DNA of 64,000 bases from Echria macrotheca (lineage: Eukaryota; Ascomycota; Sordariomycetes; Sordariales; Schizotheciaceae): positions 1,488,001 to 1,552,000 of the forward strand of contig MU839828.1 in the NCBI GenBank assembly GCA_030411725.1, in the 5' to 3' direction. The notes beneath the pieces were generated by a model, which was not told the origin of the DNA, searched no databases, and saw only the letters and a list, made by a program, of their open reading frames with translations. A program made the position numbers and the translations under genes. Below, piece after piece: positions 11,388 to 23,743 of this stretch. Position 1 is the first letter of the stretch; every line of letters starts with the position of its first letter.

Positions 11388-14142
11388 TTAAGAAGGCCAA
11401 AGCCCTCCTCCCTGCGTAGCAGACCCATCCCTATCCCTACCCGGGGCATTCCTCCCAGCACTAGGCGGCTCATACCAATTCTGATAAGGATGATCCCTCC
11501 TCGAGAAATCAGCATTCGCCAGCAGCGGGTTAATAACCGGCCTAGTGGGCGTCGGCGCCGCAACCGTTGTAGTAGTACCCGTACCCGTACTCGTAACCGG
11601 CGGCGTCGACGTCGTTGTCGTGCTCCCGGTAGTGGACTCGGCGGTACCAGAACCAAAAAAGCCGGGCGGCGGAGGACCGGCAGACCCACGTCCTCCCCCT
11701 CCCCCTCCTCCACTAGCAGTGGAAGAAGAAGTGCCCGTGGTAGTCGGAAGCGGCGCCAACCCACTCCTCGCGCGCCCACCAGTCCCCTCTTCGTCGTCTT
11801 CCTCCTCCCATCGCCACGTCTCTTTCAGTCCCCGACAGACTTTATCCAGCCGCCACCCCGTCTCCCTACTGATCCTCCCAAAAATCTCGAGCACCTCTTT
11901 CTGTTCCAGACGGTCCGTAAGCGCGGCGCCGGCGACGGCGAGACAGCGTATCGCGCCGTTCTTGACGCCGGTGTCGTTGGTGTGCGCCAGGATCCCGCAG
12001 ATGTGGCGGGCGTGGAACTGCTGGGACACGCGGTTGTCCTCGCTGTCGTGCGGGTCTACCGGGTTCATCTGCGCGAGGAGGCAGAGGGCCGTGTGGTAGT
12101 ATATCCTTCCCAAGATGGCGGGGCGCTTGATTAACCTTTTTTTTTGTGAGAGAGTTAGTTAGTAAACTGAGTGAGAGCAAAAAAAGGGGAGATGGAAGGG
12201 GAAGAAAAGGGGGGTGGGAGGGAAGAACGTACCAGACGTTGGGGAACAGCGATTTGCCCGATGGTTTCTGCGAGTATGCATACAACTTCATCGATCGCGG
12301 ACAGTTCAGGTTCCAGGCATCACATAAAGCCTTCAGGCGCTTCCACTCGTTGAACCGCGTCTGTTTGCGGACCTGCTCGTCATGCGGCGAGGGCTCCTGG
12401 AACCGCGGGATGTTGGCGCGGAAGTTGGTGATCTTGGCGAGGATGTAAAAAATCCGCTGGACCCAGAGCTCCTCGTCGCCGTCGGTGATCTTGTTGATCC
12501 GGCTGTCGCCCTCGCCGCCATCCACCGAGCTGCTGGTTCTCGGCGTCGCCGTCCAGTTCGTGAACTCCAGATCCAGACCCCACTGGTCGGGATCCCATGC
12601 TGTCTGCCAGTTGAACGACAGGCAGCTCAGCACCTCCATCCCGATATTGACCCAGAAGCAGGCGCCCCCAAGACCGGGCGACGTGGCGTCCCATCCGCAC
12701 TCCCGAATCAGCGCGCGGGCGCCGGCGATGTGGCTCATCCGCTGGCTGGGCTTGTCCGTCATGACCTCGTACACATTAAGTACGACGGCCGTCGCGGCAC
12801 ACTCGGCCATGTTGCGGTCCGGGTTCTGCAGACAGCGCAGCAGCTGCTTGGTTGCCGTGTCGTAGTAGTACAGCGCCTTTTCCTCGCTCTGGCCGTCGAC
12901 CAGCGTCGACCGCTTGACACCGCACGCGAGCAGCGCGTTCAGCAGCATCGGGGACTCAAGCGCCAGGTACGGGATCGTGGTGCTGAACTGCTTGTCCTTG
13001 TCCAGGAGGTCCATCCAGACGGCTACTTCGTCGACAAAGACCTGCATGAAGCGGATCTCGTCCTCGGTGCTGAGGTAGTCTTTCTCGCTCGGCACTTTCT
13101 CGTTGGGTGGCGTCATGGGCCCGTCCGGTATACTCTGAAGCTGCGGCGTCCCATGACTGCCAGACCGGTAGCCCTGGGGCGTCGATGCTGGTCCTTGCGC
13201 ATAGTACGGGGAAGGGAGATTCGAGACGTCGCTGTTCCGCGAGACATGGGATCGGCGGAAGGCATCTTCTCTGATGGTGTACGGGTCGTGAAGCATACCA
13301 CTGCTGTTGGACCCGGCGACCGAGAGAGGTGTGGGTTGTGAAACCGGGGGAAGCGCTGGCTGGGGTAGGAATGCGTCGCTGTCCCGTCGATGAAAGTGGC
13401 TGTCGTCATAGGCAGGTTGCTGATGCCAACCTCTGGGGTTGAGCGGAAGGGTTAGAGTTTGCGCCTCCTGGGCGGCGGCCTCGGGTTGGTCCGGCGGTGT
13501 CCGGACAACTTCCTGTGCGTCCGGCTCTCTGGGCGGCGTGATATCCTTCTGAGCCCGGTAGCGTCCTAAGCCGCCCCGGTACTCGGATGCAATGAGTCTC
13601 GACTCATCTTGAAATTGGACCGACCATTCCAGCGTCGGCGGGATTACCGGTGGCTTCTTGACCTGCGTGTCGATGAAGTTGAGCCGGACGCCACGCTTAC
13701 ACTCACGGCTGCTCTTGCGGCAGTTGTTGCACTCGGGCAGACCCTCATCGCACTTCAGGTGTCGTTCGCGACACGTGAGGCATCCGGTGCGCACGCGACG
13801 GGACTTGCTAACAACGGGGACTGCTGGTGCCGCGGCGGCCGCCTTGGCTTCGCTGCCGATGTCGTCAACAAGCTGTCGCTTGTCCCGGGCCGAGTCGGAT
13901 TCCGCCGTCATGGCCGCCGCATTCCGTTTCCTCTTTGCGGGCTCTACGGGGGTCAGCCTCTGTCGTTTGGGCGGGGAGACCTCGAATTGGTCGTTGGGGC
14001 TGAGGGTGCTAGACGGCGTGGAGTAGGGGGGTGACGGCTGGGCATGCTGGTGCTGCGTGTAAGACGGGGGCGTGCTCAGGACCTGGCGGACATCGGACGA
14101 AGGGTCCAGCAGCGCGTGGTGATGGCGGTGTGATGGGTTCAT
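11388..14142 (-). CDS. Zn2Cys6 fungal transcription factor
   Basis: Fungus-specific regulator of RNA polymerase II genes. Exons 14142-12233 and 12135-11388 give 885 residues; the intron has donor GTACGT, branch TACTAAC and an A-rich acceptor, rebuilding NVWLIKRPAILGRIYYH. The binuclear zinc cluster lies at residues 121-148, with cysteines at 121, 124, 131, 138, 141 and 148 (CLTCRERHLKC then CNNC). A basic KRKR stretch near residue 70 may be the nuclear localisation signal. A long Pro/Ser/Gln-rich linker follows, then from about residue 350 a helical fungal-specific activation/regulatory domain (DEIRFMQVFVDEVAVWMDLL; SPMLLNALLACGVKRS; HIAGARALIRECGWD). The tail is a Gly/Thr-rich low-complexity stretch ending near ADFSRRDHPYQNWYEPPS. 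Targets are unknown. The 43-base contig-edge duplicate comes from the low-complexity tail. Confidence 0.92.
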
Positions 14143-16690
14143 TGCCCCTAGGCCGAAGCCTGGGAAGACGACATCCGCCGTGGCCGGGTAGGCCGAGAGA
14201 GTCGTCGTGGCCAGCTTGCCGTGGCTTGCAGGACGGGGTTGCTGGCAGCTGGTTGAAGAAAACGGAGTGAACTGCGAACTGTGAAACCTGAAGAGAGCGA
14301 GCGCTTCCGATTTGCGAGTGCTGCAAGCTGCAGGTAGGTACTCGCACCGAATAGCGACGTGTGAGTTCGATCCCCGTGTCGTGGCCCCAGGCGACGACGT
14401 GGTGAGAAGCAGAAATAGAAAAAGAATACAAGACTCAAAGAACGGATGGCACAGCCGATGGGTTGAAGAAGAAGAGTCGAAACATGAGATGTCGATGTGG
14501 GGGACGGCCCAGTCTTGTCGTCTTGAAATTGGACCCCTGACCGCTGCGGGAGGGAGGGTGTGCGGACGATACAGGGGGTTGGTCTGCCGGAACCGCTAGG
14601 CGGAACTCCAAGACTTTTGTAAGTACACTCGGATGCAGACTGCAGAAACGTGCTCTGGCTGCTCTCTATGTACTCTAATAAAACGGGCATGGGGAATAAA
14701 TAGCTTGGTGGGGTAGAACTATATCACAGCGTCATGAGCTAGCTGCTTTCCCTGCGGCAAGACGATAAACGATAAACTTGGGCAGGGTCAGCTGGGTCCT
14801 TGGAGGTACCAATCTCGCTGTATCCAGACATTACTTGCTTTGTGAGTGATACCGCTTTAGACAACCACCGATGTTGGACGGCCACAGAGGAAGAGCCCAG
14901 CCCAAGAGACGGTATCACCTGGCAGTGGTTGATAACGAAAGCCCATTCCACGTCTCACAACATAGACCCGTGGTGTCTCTCCACTGCGGAGGGCATCCTG
15001 GCCATCCGGGCCCTGCAGCTGCGGGAAAGGGGCCGAGCGCGCCAAGGGTAGCTTCAAGGTCAACATCGACCCCGCCAGCTCTTTTGGTCTCTTTGCTATT
15101 GCTCAGGACCTCATGTGAATTCCCCTCTTTCGTCGGATCTCTGTCCAGAGCCCGGCTGTGCACCTCCTCGTCCGATCGAGACTCTCGTTTCTGCTGGCCA
15201 ATGCTGCCGAGCGTAGCCGGGCCGTACAATCATGGGCCGTCGTCTTTCCGGGTCGGCTCTCGAGGTCCATGTCACAGATGTGCTTCGGCTTGACTTGCTG
15301 TTTACAGTGCCGAGAACTACCTCTGAGCTCCATAATTCGCCACTGGGCCCGTCGTTTGCAACATCAATTAACTAGGCGTGCCAGCTAGGATAATGGACGC
15401 GAGCCAGCGTCGCATCACCGTGCAAGGTCGACCGCTTTGGGACTGTTGGTTTTCGTCGATCGACCGGCGACTCAGGCTGGGAAGCTGCTGTTAGAGCCAT
15501 ATCGCGACATCGTTCGACTATTCCACGCGTCCTCCTCATGGCGCAATGCGTAGTGGGCGGACCGCAAGCTTCCAGAAGAGTTTGATCATCCTTGACCTCG
15601 GCGCCAAGTGCGAGATGGCCTCCGACTTCACTCTTCCAACAACGGGCATCACCATCTATCTCCTTGCGATGTCGGAGCTGTACGGAACCCGGGCTCTGTC
15701 CACCTCGATGTCGACGGGTTTGATGCTGCTGTGCTTCCACATGGGCGGGGATACAACAGCGTCGCCGGGATCCGATAAATGACCAAGTCCAGTCCGGGGC
15801 AGCATTCCACCGCCGACGAGTGTCTCTCCCCATGCCTACTGCGAGCCCGTATTGTCTGTGGGCATCGCGGCCCCGTGCAACGTGGTGGGGGCTTCTCGAA
15901 ACAACGGCCCAACTGGATCGGGAGCCTTTGGGCCTTGAAACAAGCGCGCCGAGCAGCCAAGATGCCAAGTACCGGTCGAGTTTGAGAAGACGACAGCAGA
16001 AACGAGGCGGTAAGAGGAACCCGGGGCTGGGCGGTGTCCCGCAGTGCTGAAACAAATCCAACAGCCTGTTCTGCGAATGCGCGGAATGGGAATGAGAAAA
16101 ACCAAGGGAAATCCAATCTCGAGTGCGACACCAGCGCTGGACCCCGCCACGGTTCATCAGACGCAAGACTTTCTTGGCAAGTGACGCAGAGTGCCCAACC
16201 CTCTCGACGTAACGACGCCAGCAGGGTCAAATGGAAATTGCAAGTTTCTAGCTCAGAGGACACAAGGTTTAAAGACAGACAGATTGGAACCAAGATAAGC
16301 TTGCGAGACTTGCAGAAGTCTTGAACTTACCGAGCGTGAAGCGGAAGACGCGCAGGAGTGTGACCCCGCAGTCGAGCGACGTCAAGTCTATCGGAGATTT
16401 TTTGGCAAACGGATCATCATCCTTTACTGCGGGTCGAAGCAGCCCAGTACACTTCGCGAAGAGAAGAACAACAGTAAACAAAAGAATTTGGAAGCATCAA
16501 ACCCGCGTGAGCGGACGGAAGGTTTTAACGGCCGATTCCGGGATGCAGATCTTCTAGAAGCTGGCCGATTCCACAGAGTCTGGCTCCTCTCCCTCGTGTG
16601 ATCGACGACAGGTTCCCTCCCTCCCAGCAAGGCTCGACCCGTTTCGTTTCTCATCTTGAAGTCGGGACCGGCATACCACCGCCCGGCGAG
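14143..16690. other. 2.5-kb intergenic region upstream of two divergent genes
   Basis: Unusually long for this block. Frames up to 264 codons exist on the minus strand (15372-16166) but their composition looks random and no motif is visible. It probably holds a long promoter and 5' leader for the transcription factor plus the short ASA1 promoter. Confidence 0.45.
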
Positions 16691-18168
16691 ATGGCCACGG
16701 ACGAACGACCGCCACAGCCCAAGTCTATCCTGCGCGGCCACAAGGCGTCGGTCCACGCTGCAACTTTTATCCGCGGCAACGAGCGTCTGCTGACGGGTGA
16801 CGCCGACGGCTTTGTTGTTGCTTGGGACCTGACGATACTCAGACCGAGGGCGGTCTGGCAGGCTCATGGCAGCGCCATTCTCGGCCTTGCCGGCTGGGGC
16901 AGTGACAAGGTCATAACGTAGGTTGGTTACAGCTCCGTAACTTTGCTCGCCCGTCTGCTAAAAACTGCTAGACATGGTCGAGACAACAGACTTGTTGTCT
17001 GGAAACTGAGTACCGACGATGAGAGTCGACTGAGCACGAGTCTGCCCTTGGATCCCTCACCAGAGGCCCGGCCGCAGCCATGGATGATTCATCTACTGGA
17101 GATCAACACCATGAACTTTTGCTCCTTCTCGTACTGTCCCGTCTCTGCCGCTCCAGAAACTGTCTCAGAGGAAATATTTGTGGCTGTCCCCAACACACTC
17201 GCCTCAGAAGCGGTAAGCTACCTAAAACCCACCCCTATTCCCAACAGCTGACCCATGATCAGATCGACATCTTCCACCTCCCCTCCCAGGAGCGACGGCA
17301 CACAATAAAGCCCGGCGACAAGAACGGCATGGCCATGGCCCTTTCCGTCTTCTACCTCTCCGGTTCCCTAACGCTAATAGCCGGCTACGAAAACGGCATC
17401 GCCATCGTATCCCAGCTCAGAGACACCACATGGACAACCACATACCGAGCCCAAACCCACACGCAACCAATTTTGTCTCTTGACATCTCCCCAACCAAAG
17501 ATTACTTCCTCACATCCAGCGCTGACGCCCTCATCGTCAAACACCCCCTTTTGTTCCCTTCCAACACAATCCCAACGCAGGAAACAATAGCCGACCACCA
17601 CCGCCAAGCCTCCAAGACCGCCAACGCCGAGAAATCCCTCCTGTCCGCTGCATTGCAAGTTGAAGCCCAAGCGGCAGCCCCACCACCATCCACTACCGAT
17701 GCCACACCCTCCCACTCCCAAACCCAAACCGCCGCCGCTAATGCAGGTCCCATGGACAGCGGCCTCCCGACAAAAGTGATCAACACCAAACATGCAGGCC
17801 AGCAGAGCCTCCGCATCCGCTCCGACGGCCTCGTCTTCGCCACCGCCGGCTGGGACGGCAAGATCCGCGTCTACTCGGCCCGGACGATGAAAGAGGTTGC
17901 CGTGCTGAAGTGGCACCGCGAAGGGTGCTACGCTGTTGCTTTTGCTTCTGTCGAAGATGCATCACCACCCACAACGACGATAGGGGAGACATCCAAAACG
18001 AAAGGGGAAGGGGAAGGGGAAGGGGGAGAAGAAGGAGGAGAAATACTCGTCGTCCCCAAGCTCGTCGACATGTCGCTGAGACAGAAACGGATACGCCATG
18101 CACGCACGGCGCATTGGCTTGCGGCGGGGAGTAAGGATGGGAGGGTTAGCTTGTGGGATGTATTCTAG
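16691..18168 (+). CDS. ASA1: ASTRA-associated WD40 protein Asa1
   Basis: WD40-repeat subunit associated with the Tel2-Tti1-Tti2/ASTRA assembly, which matures PIKK kinases such as Tra1 and Mec1 with Hsp90. Exons 16691-16917, 16972-17212 and 17263-18168 give 457 residues. Intron 1 ends in GCTAG and restores DKVITHGRDNRLVVWKL; intron 2 has branch CTGAC and acceptor ATCAG. WD repeats are clear at the N-terminus (ILRGHKASVHAATFIRGNER, LTGDADGFVVAWDL) and C-terminus (LRIRSDGLVFATAGWDGKIR; HWLAAGSKDGRVSLWDVF). An Ala/Thr/Gln-rich insertion near residues 300-330 and an acidic/Gly-rich insertion before the last blade are probably loops. An acceptor CAACAG at 17247 was set aside because the intron would be only 35 bases. 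Confidence 0.9.
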
Positions 18169-18819
18169 ACATTCTAGACTTCTAGACTTCTTGACACCAA
18201 GGTAGAATATAGTATCTATCCATCCAAACCATCCTGGTCGATTGATTTCTGCTGATGTTGAAACGATGAGAAGAACTTTGACTTTTGTGTTTTTATTATT
18301 GTACAGTATCTGATCTGGCTTGTGCTATGTAGGTAGACTTCTATACTGGTCTGCTCCTGGGAAAGCTGGGATAATGACAGCCAATTATTTATTGTTTACG
18401 CTCTTGGGTCCTGATCATACCATCTCATACCATCGTGAACTTCGTGATATTGTTTTGCGTAGGGATGTACAATGTCCATTGATCCGCGATGTGACCCGCT
18501 CTTGACGGCCATATTCTACCATTGTTCCCTACCCATGTAGACTATTCACGACAGCCATGGCCTTGCATGCGCAACACATAGCCAAGTCACTTGATCAATG
18601 TCGCCAGGGCTATGTATGGTAATACCTTATGTACTGCATTGGGTATGTATGTATATCTGTATCTATCTACGCTGTATCTACCTCGATCCGATCTGATCGA
18701 GCCAGTCTCATATGCAAAGCCATACCTTAGTACTAGTGATAGCACCGTCTGTAATAACTCAACAGTCCTCCAAGTCTTCACCGCACACATCGCAACCCCT
18801 TCCATCCCACAAGGCTAGA
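18169..18819. other. Convergent intergenic region
   Basis: Between the stops of ASA1 and the acyltransferase gene. AT-richer, with TATG/TATC-type simple sequence near 18645-18680. No coding sequence seen. Confidence 0.5.
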
Positions 18820-21499
18820 TCACAAATGCGCCCGATTCTCCAACCGTCGCCGTCTCTTCTGCTCCCGCACAGACCGATCCAGACTCAAAGCCTCCTCCTC
18901 ACTAAGCCTAGGCGGCGCCCCCTTCTTGCCCTTCTTCCCATCATCCGGTCGTACCGCATCCTCAAACAGCTTCCGCCCCAGCTCATCCGTCAGCTTGACA
19001 ACGCGCGTGCTGACGGTCGCGCCGTCGCGGCGGTTCTTGCCCTCGCGTCTGCTCGATGCAATCTTCTCCGTAAAATCCCACAGGCGCCCGGAGGCGACGA
19101 GACCGCCTGTTGCGTCGTCGCGGCTGGGTCGCCAATCCGGGGACAGTCGCAGGCGGGGCGGGATGCGCGGGTCGCGCGAGCGAACTGTTTGGATGATACC
19201 TTCCTCCTCGAAGCGCTGGTATGAATTCTTCAGGGTTTCCTTGTTCACGGCTTCAAAGTAGCTGAGGTCGCCTTGGTGATAGAGTGTTTTGCCAAGCTGT
19301 ACGAAGGTCAGTGATTTGTAAGGAAATGCAAGAGAAAAAAAAAGGGCCTACCAGCTGCGCGCTCGTGTGCGCCTTGGACACTTGGATCCAGATATCATCC
19401 GTCTGCCCCAGCGGCGGCGTCAACCCCATCAGCGAGACGGCCGCGAGCCAGCTCGCCTCAATAAAGGGCCATATCAAGAAGCAATAAAAGTCATAGTTTT
19501 CCCGCCCAGCAGCTCGTTCCGCATCGGAAAGCCCGACCTTGGTGATATTCCCTTCCTCGTCTTTCTCAATGTGGATAACATTGTCCGCCTCAAGCCCGGC
19601 AAGCGTCCTCTCGAGATTCACCGCCAACCCCTCGCCCGAGTAGATGAATTCGCCCCTAAAAAGCGACGACAAAAACAAAACCTGGTCGTGCAGATCTTTG
19701 TACGGGATATCCTGGATCGACGGGCCGCCCCCTCGTTTCACCCTGGTGTACAGTGCCGCAGCGATCAGAGCCTCTGAAATAAAGAGGTGGATCGTCATGT
19801 TGCGGTAGAACGACAGCTGGAAACGATCCACAGCATAATACGTCGGTTCCGCCAGTCCCTCCACGACGCCGACCAGGTCCTTTCCAAGGACGTCCAAGCC
19901 GCGCTCGATGACGTCCGAGAGCGGCGCGTTGCCAAAGTGCGCTACCCTTCCGCCCTTGGCTCGGACTCGGTCTGTCAGCCACTCGACGCGCCGGACAAGC
20001 TCAGTCCTCCCCACACCGCGCCCTCTCAGCGTCAGCAGGACGGTCCCGATGAGGGCCGTCGGCATGACCACCGAGACATCGTTGATATCAGACAAGACCT
20101 TATACCCCAAAGTCCGGAGGAGCTTCTGGCGGACAAACGCGTTCTTGGTATCCCTCCAGTCAATATTGAGGGCCGACGGCGCCTTGGAAAGCCGGGTCAA
20201 CTGGTCGTCAACGAAGCCCCTCAAGCTCCAAGGCTCGTGGAAGCGCACGTCCACGCGTCCCAACCGAAGCGAGAGAACGCTGGATCCGCCCGACAGGAAG
20301 TCGGCCAAGTTCTCCTTCTTCTTGGGCACACCCAGCAGCTCGGTCACGTAGCCTTCGGTTTCGACCACTTTGTCGTACTGCGTGCTTACGGGGCATATGA
20401 CGGCGTCCTCGACGCGCCCGGAGAGCAGACTGTCCAAAACAAAACTCAGGATACCAAATTTGGGCGGCAGGAGCTTGCCCGTCCGAGATCGGCCGCCCTC
20501 AATAAAGCATTCCAGGTTATAGCCGCCTTGTAGGAGCACATCGATGTACGCCTGTACAACCGTGGTATAGAGCTGGTCATCGCCGAATGACCGACGAATA
20601 TACATGGCGCCCGCATGCTGCAGGAAGCTCCCTACTACCGGGAAGTTGAGGTTGTCGCCAGCAACCACCACGGGAAGGGCCAGACCCAGTCGGTAGCAAA
20701 GAAGTTGCAGGGAGACGTAGTCGACATGGGATCGATGACACGGCAGGAAGATGATGCTCTGCTTTTTCCTCGCCGCCTCCTCCGCCACGCTCCGCAGCCT
20801 CAGCACCTCCTCGCTCGAGACGTGTATGCCCTGATGATAAGCTCTGAGGAGCAGCTGCGTCACCAGATAGTACGCGCCTCGGATAAAGGTCTTGCTCTCG
20901 AATTTGCAAATCATGTTATCCGTCAGATTCTCGGCCACCTCCTGCAGACTCTGGATGAGAACGGCGCGACGCTGTGCCCGTTTCGCTTGGAAGTCTTTTT
21001 CCTGCTTGTTCAGAAGGCCTTCCTTTTCCTCGACGGCAACGCGCATATCAGCGAGCTGCGAGATTTTCGACTGGAGGAGCGTGGCCGACATGATTTCCGA
21101 CTTGATATGTTCCGAAAAGCCCGAGTAGAAGATGGGCTGGCCCACCACGTCGTCGTACGCGCGCCATCCCGTGCCCGAGATGTAGAGGGAGACCTCGCGG
21201 AGGAACCTGGACCAGGTCGGGTCAGTTGCTGGAACAAACGAGGGCGCAGTGTCAATAGGAGCGGCCATGGTATCAACACAATACACGCGATTCGGCGCGC
21301 CGAAGACTACTTGGTAGAAACTTGAGAAGGGTACGCACTGTAAAGGCTCGGATCGAAACCTGGCCATGTTCTTCATCAGCGCCTCCTCCCTTCCCTCGCC
21401 CCGGGCCGTTTTCGACGGCTCCACAAAACCGCTGGGCTGGAAGGTGATCTGGTCGCCCAAGATCTGCAGATCGGGCGCCGAGTCGCGGCCGTCAGTCAT
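18820..21499 (-). CDS. PlsB/GNPAT-type glycerophosphate (or DHAP) acyltransferase
   Basis: Membrane-associated acyltransferase that puts a fatty acyl chain on the sn-1 position of glycerol-3-phosphate or dihydroxyacetone phosphate, the first step of glycerolipid or ether-lipid synthesis. Exons 21499-21339, 21206-19352 and 19296-18820 give 830 residues. Splicing restores SEPLQFLREVSLYISG and then SAQLLGKTLYHQGDLSYFE. The four acyltransferase blocks are visible: PCHRSHVDYVSL (catalytic HX4D), GAMYIRRSFGDD, FIEGGRSRTGKLLPPKFG, and VICPVSTQYDKVVE. The N-terminal ~50 residues are polar with no clear transit peptide. The C-terminus is basic. Organelle assignment (mitochondrion or peroxisome) cannot be decided here; family membership is clear. 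Confidence 0.92.
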
Positions 21500-22154
21500 G
21501 GTGGGCGATCGGGGCCTCGATGATGTAGGTGTCGGTCGTTTCCCCTCGTCTTAGCGCGTCCCGGCCCTTCCCCAGCGCTGCAATTGATCCCGGATCTCGA
21601 TCTGCTTCGTATCAGTCGGTAGGGTCGGGATAGCTCGTCATGAGATGGTCAGACTTTGAAAACAAAAACACATGGAAATCGACAGGTGCCCGCGTGGCGT
21701 GTGCATGTTGGCCGCTCGTCTACATCCGAGGCCCACAAAGCAAATGATGCGGGCAGACGCCAGATGATGAACACCTGCAGCGGGCTGCCATCCAGCTTCC
21801 AACAAGGCAAGGCGCCGTTTGGCTTGTGCCAGTTGGAGAAGCGGGGATGGCCAGCTGCCTGCCCCTGTGTCCCATGGGGTCACAGCGGGGTCAACGGGGC
21901 CGAGGATGTCCGTGCGGGAACATCTCGCGATCTGTCGCGCCCCGCGATGCAATTGCCCCACTAAAATTTGAAATGCCAGAGCTTGCAGCTATTGTGCTGT
22001 TCAGCTTCTCAATTCACATGTTTGCAGGTTCCACCAAGAAAATTTCGAGGCTGGATTCCTCACTCCAGACCACGATCTCAACTCAATTCCGGCCGTCATC
22101 TACAGCTCCATTTTCATCTCGTTCGCAGCCTTGACAATTCGCGCCGACGAAAAA
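21500..22154. other. Divergent promoter region, acyltransferase and POP4
   Basis: No gene supported. Frames of about 100 codons on both strands are without recognisable motifs. Confidence 0.5.
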
Positions 22155-22853
22155 ATGGGCATGTTCCACGAGGACGAGCCGGTCGGCAAGTCGCTACTCT
22201 CCAAAGCTTTTGGTCAGGACGAGACGAACCGCATCTACACCGAAAAGGTCCAGCAGCGCCAGCTCTTCCTGCGCGCCTCCTCGCCTAGCCCGGGCGACGA
22301 GCGCCGGGCGCGCTGGCGGACGCGGGCCAAGAAGAAAGATCTACTCCGACACGTGCTGAAACCGAAGCCCTTCTCAGCTGCCGAACGCAAGAAGCTCGGT
22401 CTCTACGACGTCCCCCGCGGCCAGCGCAAATATGCGGTTTTCGAGCGCTTGAACAATTTGTGGGAGCAATACATGCACGAGCTTTTGGGGGATGAGATCT
22501 ACGTCGGCGGCGAGGCGGCAGCGGCAAAGCTGTGCGGTGCCGACTTCCACGGCGCCAGCGTCGAGGTGGTCCGCAGCGCATGCGTCAGCCGGGTCGGCAT
22601 TTCCGGGATTGTGATCAAGGACTCCAAGTACGCCTTCGAGGTGATTACGATTGGAAACCAAGTCAAGCTGGTGCCAAAGGAGAAGACGGTCTTCCAGTTT
22701 GACATCTCCCCGGAGGCTCAGCCGGACTCTGACGACCCCGACAAGTCGGACCCTATACCCATGATCGTGGAGCTCCATGGCGAGCAGTTCCAGTATCGCC
22801 CTGCCGACCGGGCCACCAAGAAGTTCCGGTCTCACCTCTCCGAGTTTATTTGA
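22155..22853 (+). CDS. POP4: Ribonuclease P/MRP protein subunit Pop4 (Rpp29)
   Basis: Protein subunit of nuclear RNase P and RNase MRP, acting in tRNA 5' maturation and rRNA processing. Intronless, 232 residues, start MGMFHEDEPVGKSLLSK in an AAAAATGG context; an upstream in-frame TTG is not used. The basic N-terminal half (RAKKKDLLRHVLKPKPFSA) leads into a helix, then the Sm-like Rpp29 barrel from about residue 125: GADFHGASVEVVRSACVSRV, GISGIVIKDSKYAFEVIT, then LVPKEKTVFQFDI. The C-terminus FRSHLSEFI is typical. Nothing odd. Confidence 0.94.
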   Translation: MGMFHEDEPVGKSLLSKAFGQDETNRIYTEKVQQRQLFLRASSPSPGDERRARWRTRAKKKDLLRHVLKPKPFSAAERKKLGLYDVPRGQRKYAVFERLNNLWEQYMHELLGDEIYVGGEAAAAKLCGADFHGASVEVVRSACVSRVGISGIVIKDSKYAFEVITIGNQVKLVPKEKTVFQFDISPEAQPDSDDPDKSDPIPMIVELHGEQFQYRPADRATKKFRSHLSEFI

Positions 22854-23743
22854 AGGGCCTGCAGAGGAAAAGATTTTTTGGTATCTTTCGACCAAGTGTC
22901 CCCCGAAAACCAACTGCCGAACCCATGCGAGGCCGGCCATATAAAGGCTTTTTGTCCCTGGACCGGTCGGAACTTTTGGAAGCCGTGAATTTACAAGAGA
23001 CATGATCTTCAGGAAGGGGTAAGTCGAGGACCCCCGCATTCCAAATGACAGGAGACTAAAGTGAAGGACAGCGATCTCTGCGTGGGATGACAGCCTCTCG
23101 GAGAAAGTCGAACGGTCGTGTACCGAAGAAAGAGCTTCAGGCAAAAGGATTTTTGGACGGAATTTGAGACTGATGACCGCGTGGATCGCTTCAAGCCGAG
23201 ATCTGAGGAGGTGTGTGGTTGTCATGGCTTGGCAACGGGATTGCTAGCCGGCATTTATCCATGAGGCTCTGCTGGACTCGACGGCTAGCTGGGCCGAGAG
23301 CTTGTCATTGGTGGATGTGCAAGTCGGCGCTCTCCTGGTTGACGATCGTCAAACCGCTTGTACTTCAGAACCACCCCGGAACGCCACGCGCCGCCAAGCA
23401 TCTCCGACCTGGGACGTTTCGTAACTCTGGAAGAGCACGGGCTGGGTGTCATTGACGACGGCACAGTCCGTCGGACGGGGTGGTCTCCGTGCTTTCGGGA
23501 GAAGATGATCTGAGAGGAGGATTTGGTCAGACAGGTGTGTGTAGCTACCGCGACATATTAAGAATGAAACTAGATGTTTAAACCACTCCCTGCTGGGCTG
23601 TGCTTGGTGATTTTCCACTTTCTCTCTCTTTCTCACTCATTCGCTTCTCAGTGCCGGTCACTCTTTTTTTTCTCGGAGCGTTCATTTTCTTTCAGAAAAT
23701 ATTGGGCACTTTCTTTTTTTTTGTTTTTTGTCCTTGTAAAAAG
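22854..23743. other. Intergenic, promoter of the secreted protein gene
   Basis: Ends in a long pyrimidine-rich stretch (23615-23735) just before the start codon, a common fungal promoter and 5'-leader feature. No gene seen. Confidence 0.5.

Noticed and set aside
12382..13341. 319-codon plus-strand frame opposite the Zn2Cys6 gene
   Set aside because: Antisense shadow of a GC-rich coding exon; no motif, and the minus-strand gene is well supported.
14330..14395. GAGTTCGATCCCC, another T-arm-like stretch
   Set aside because: No cloverleaf can be drawn around it.
15372..16166. 264-codon minus-strand frame in the long intergenic region
   Set aside because: Arg/Trp/His-rich random composition, no splice context or recognisable domain.
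17213..17247. Alternative acceptor CAACAG for ASA1 intron 2
   Set aside because: Would make a 35-base intron, too short; the CTGAC right after it serves better as branch point for the acceptor at 17262.
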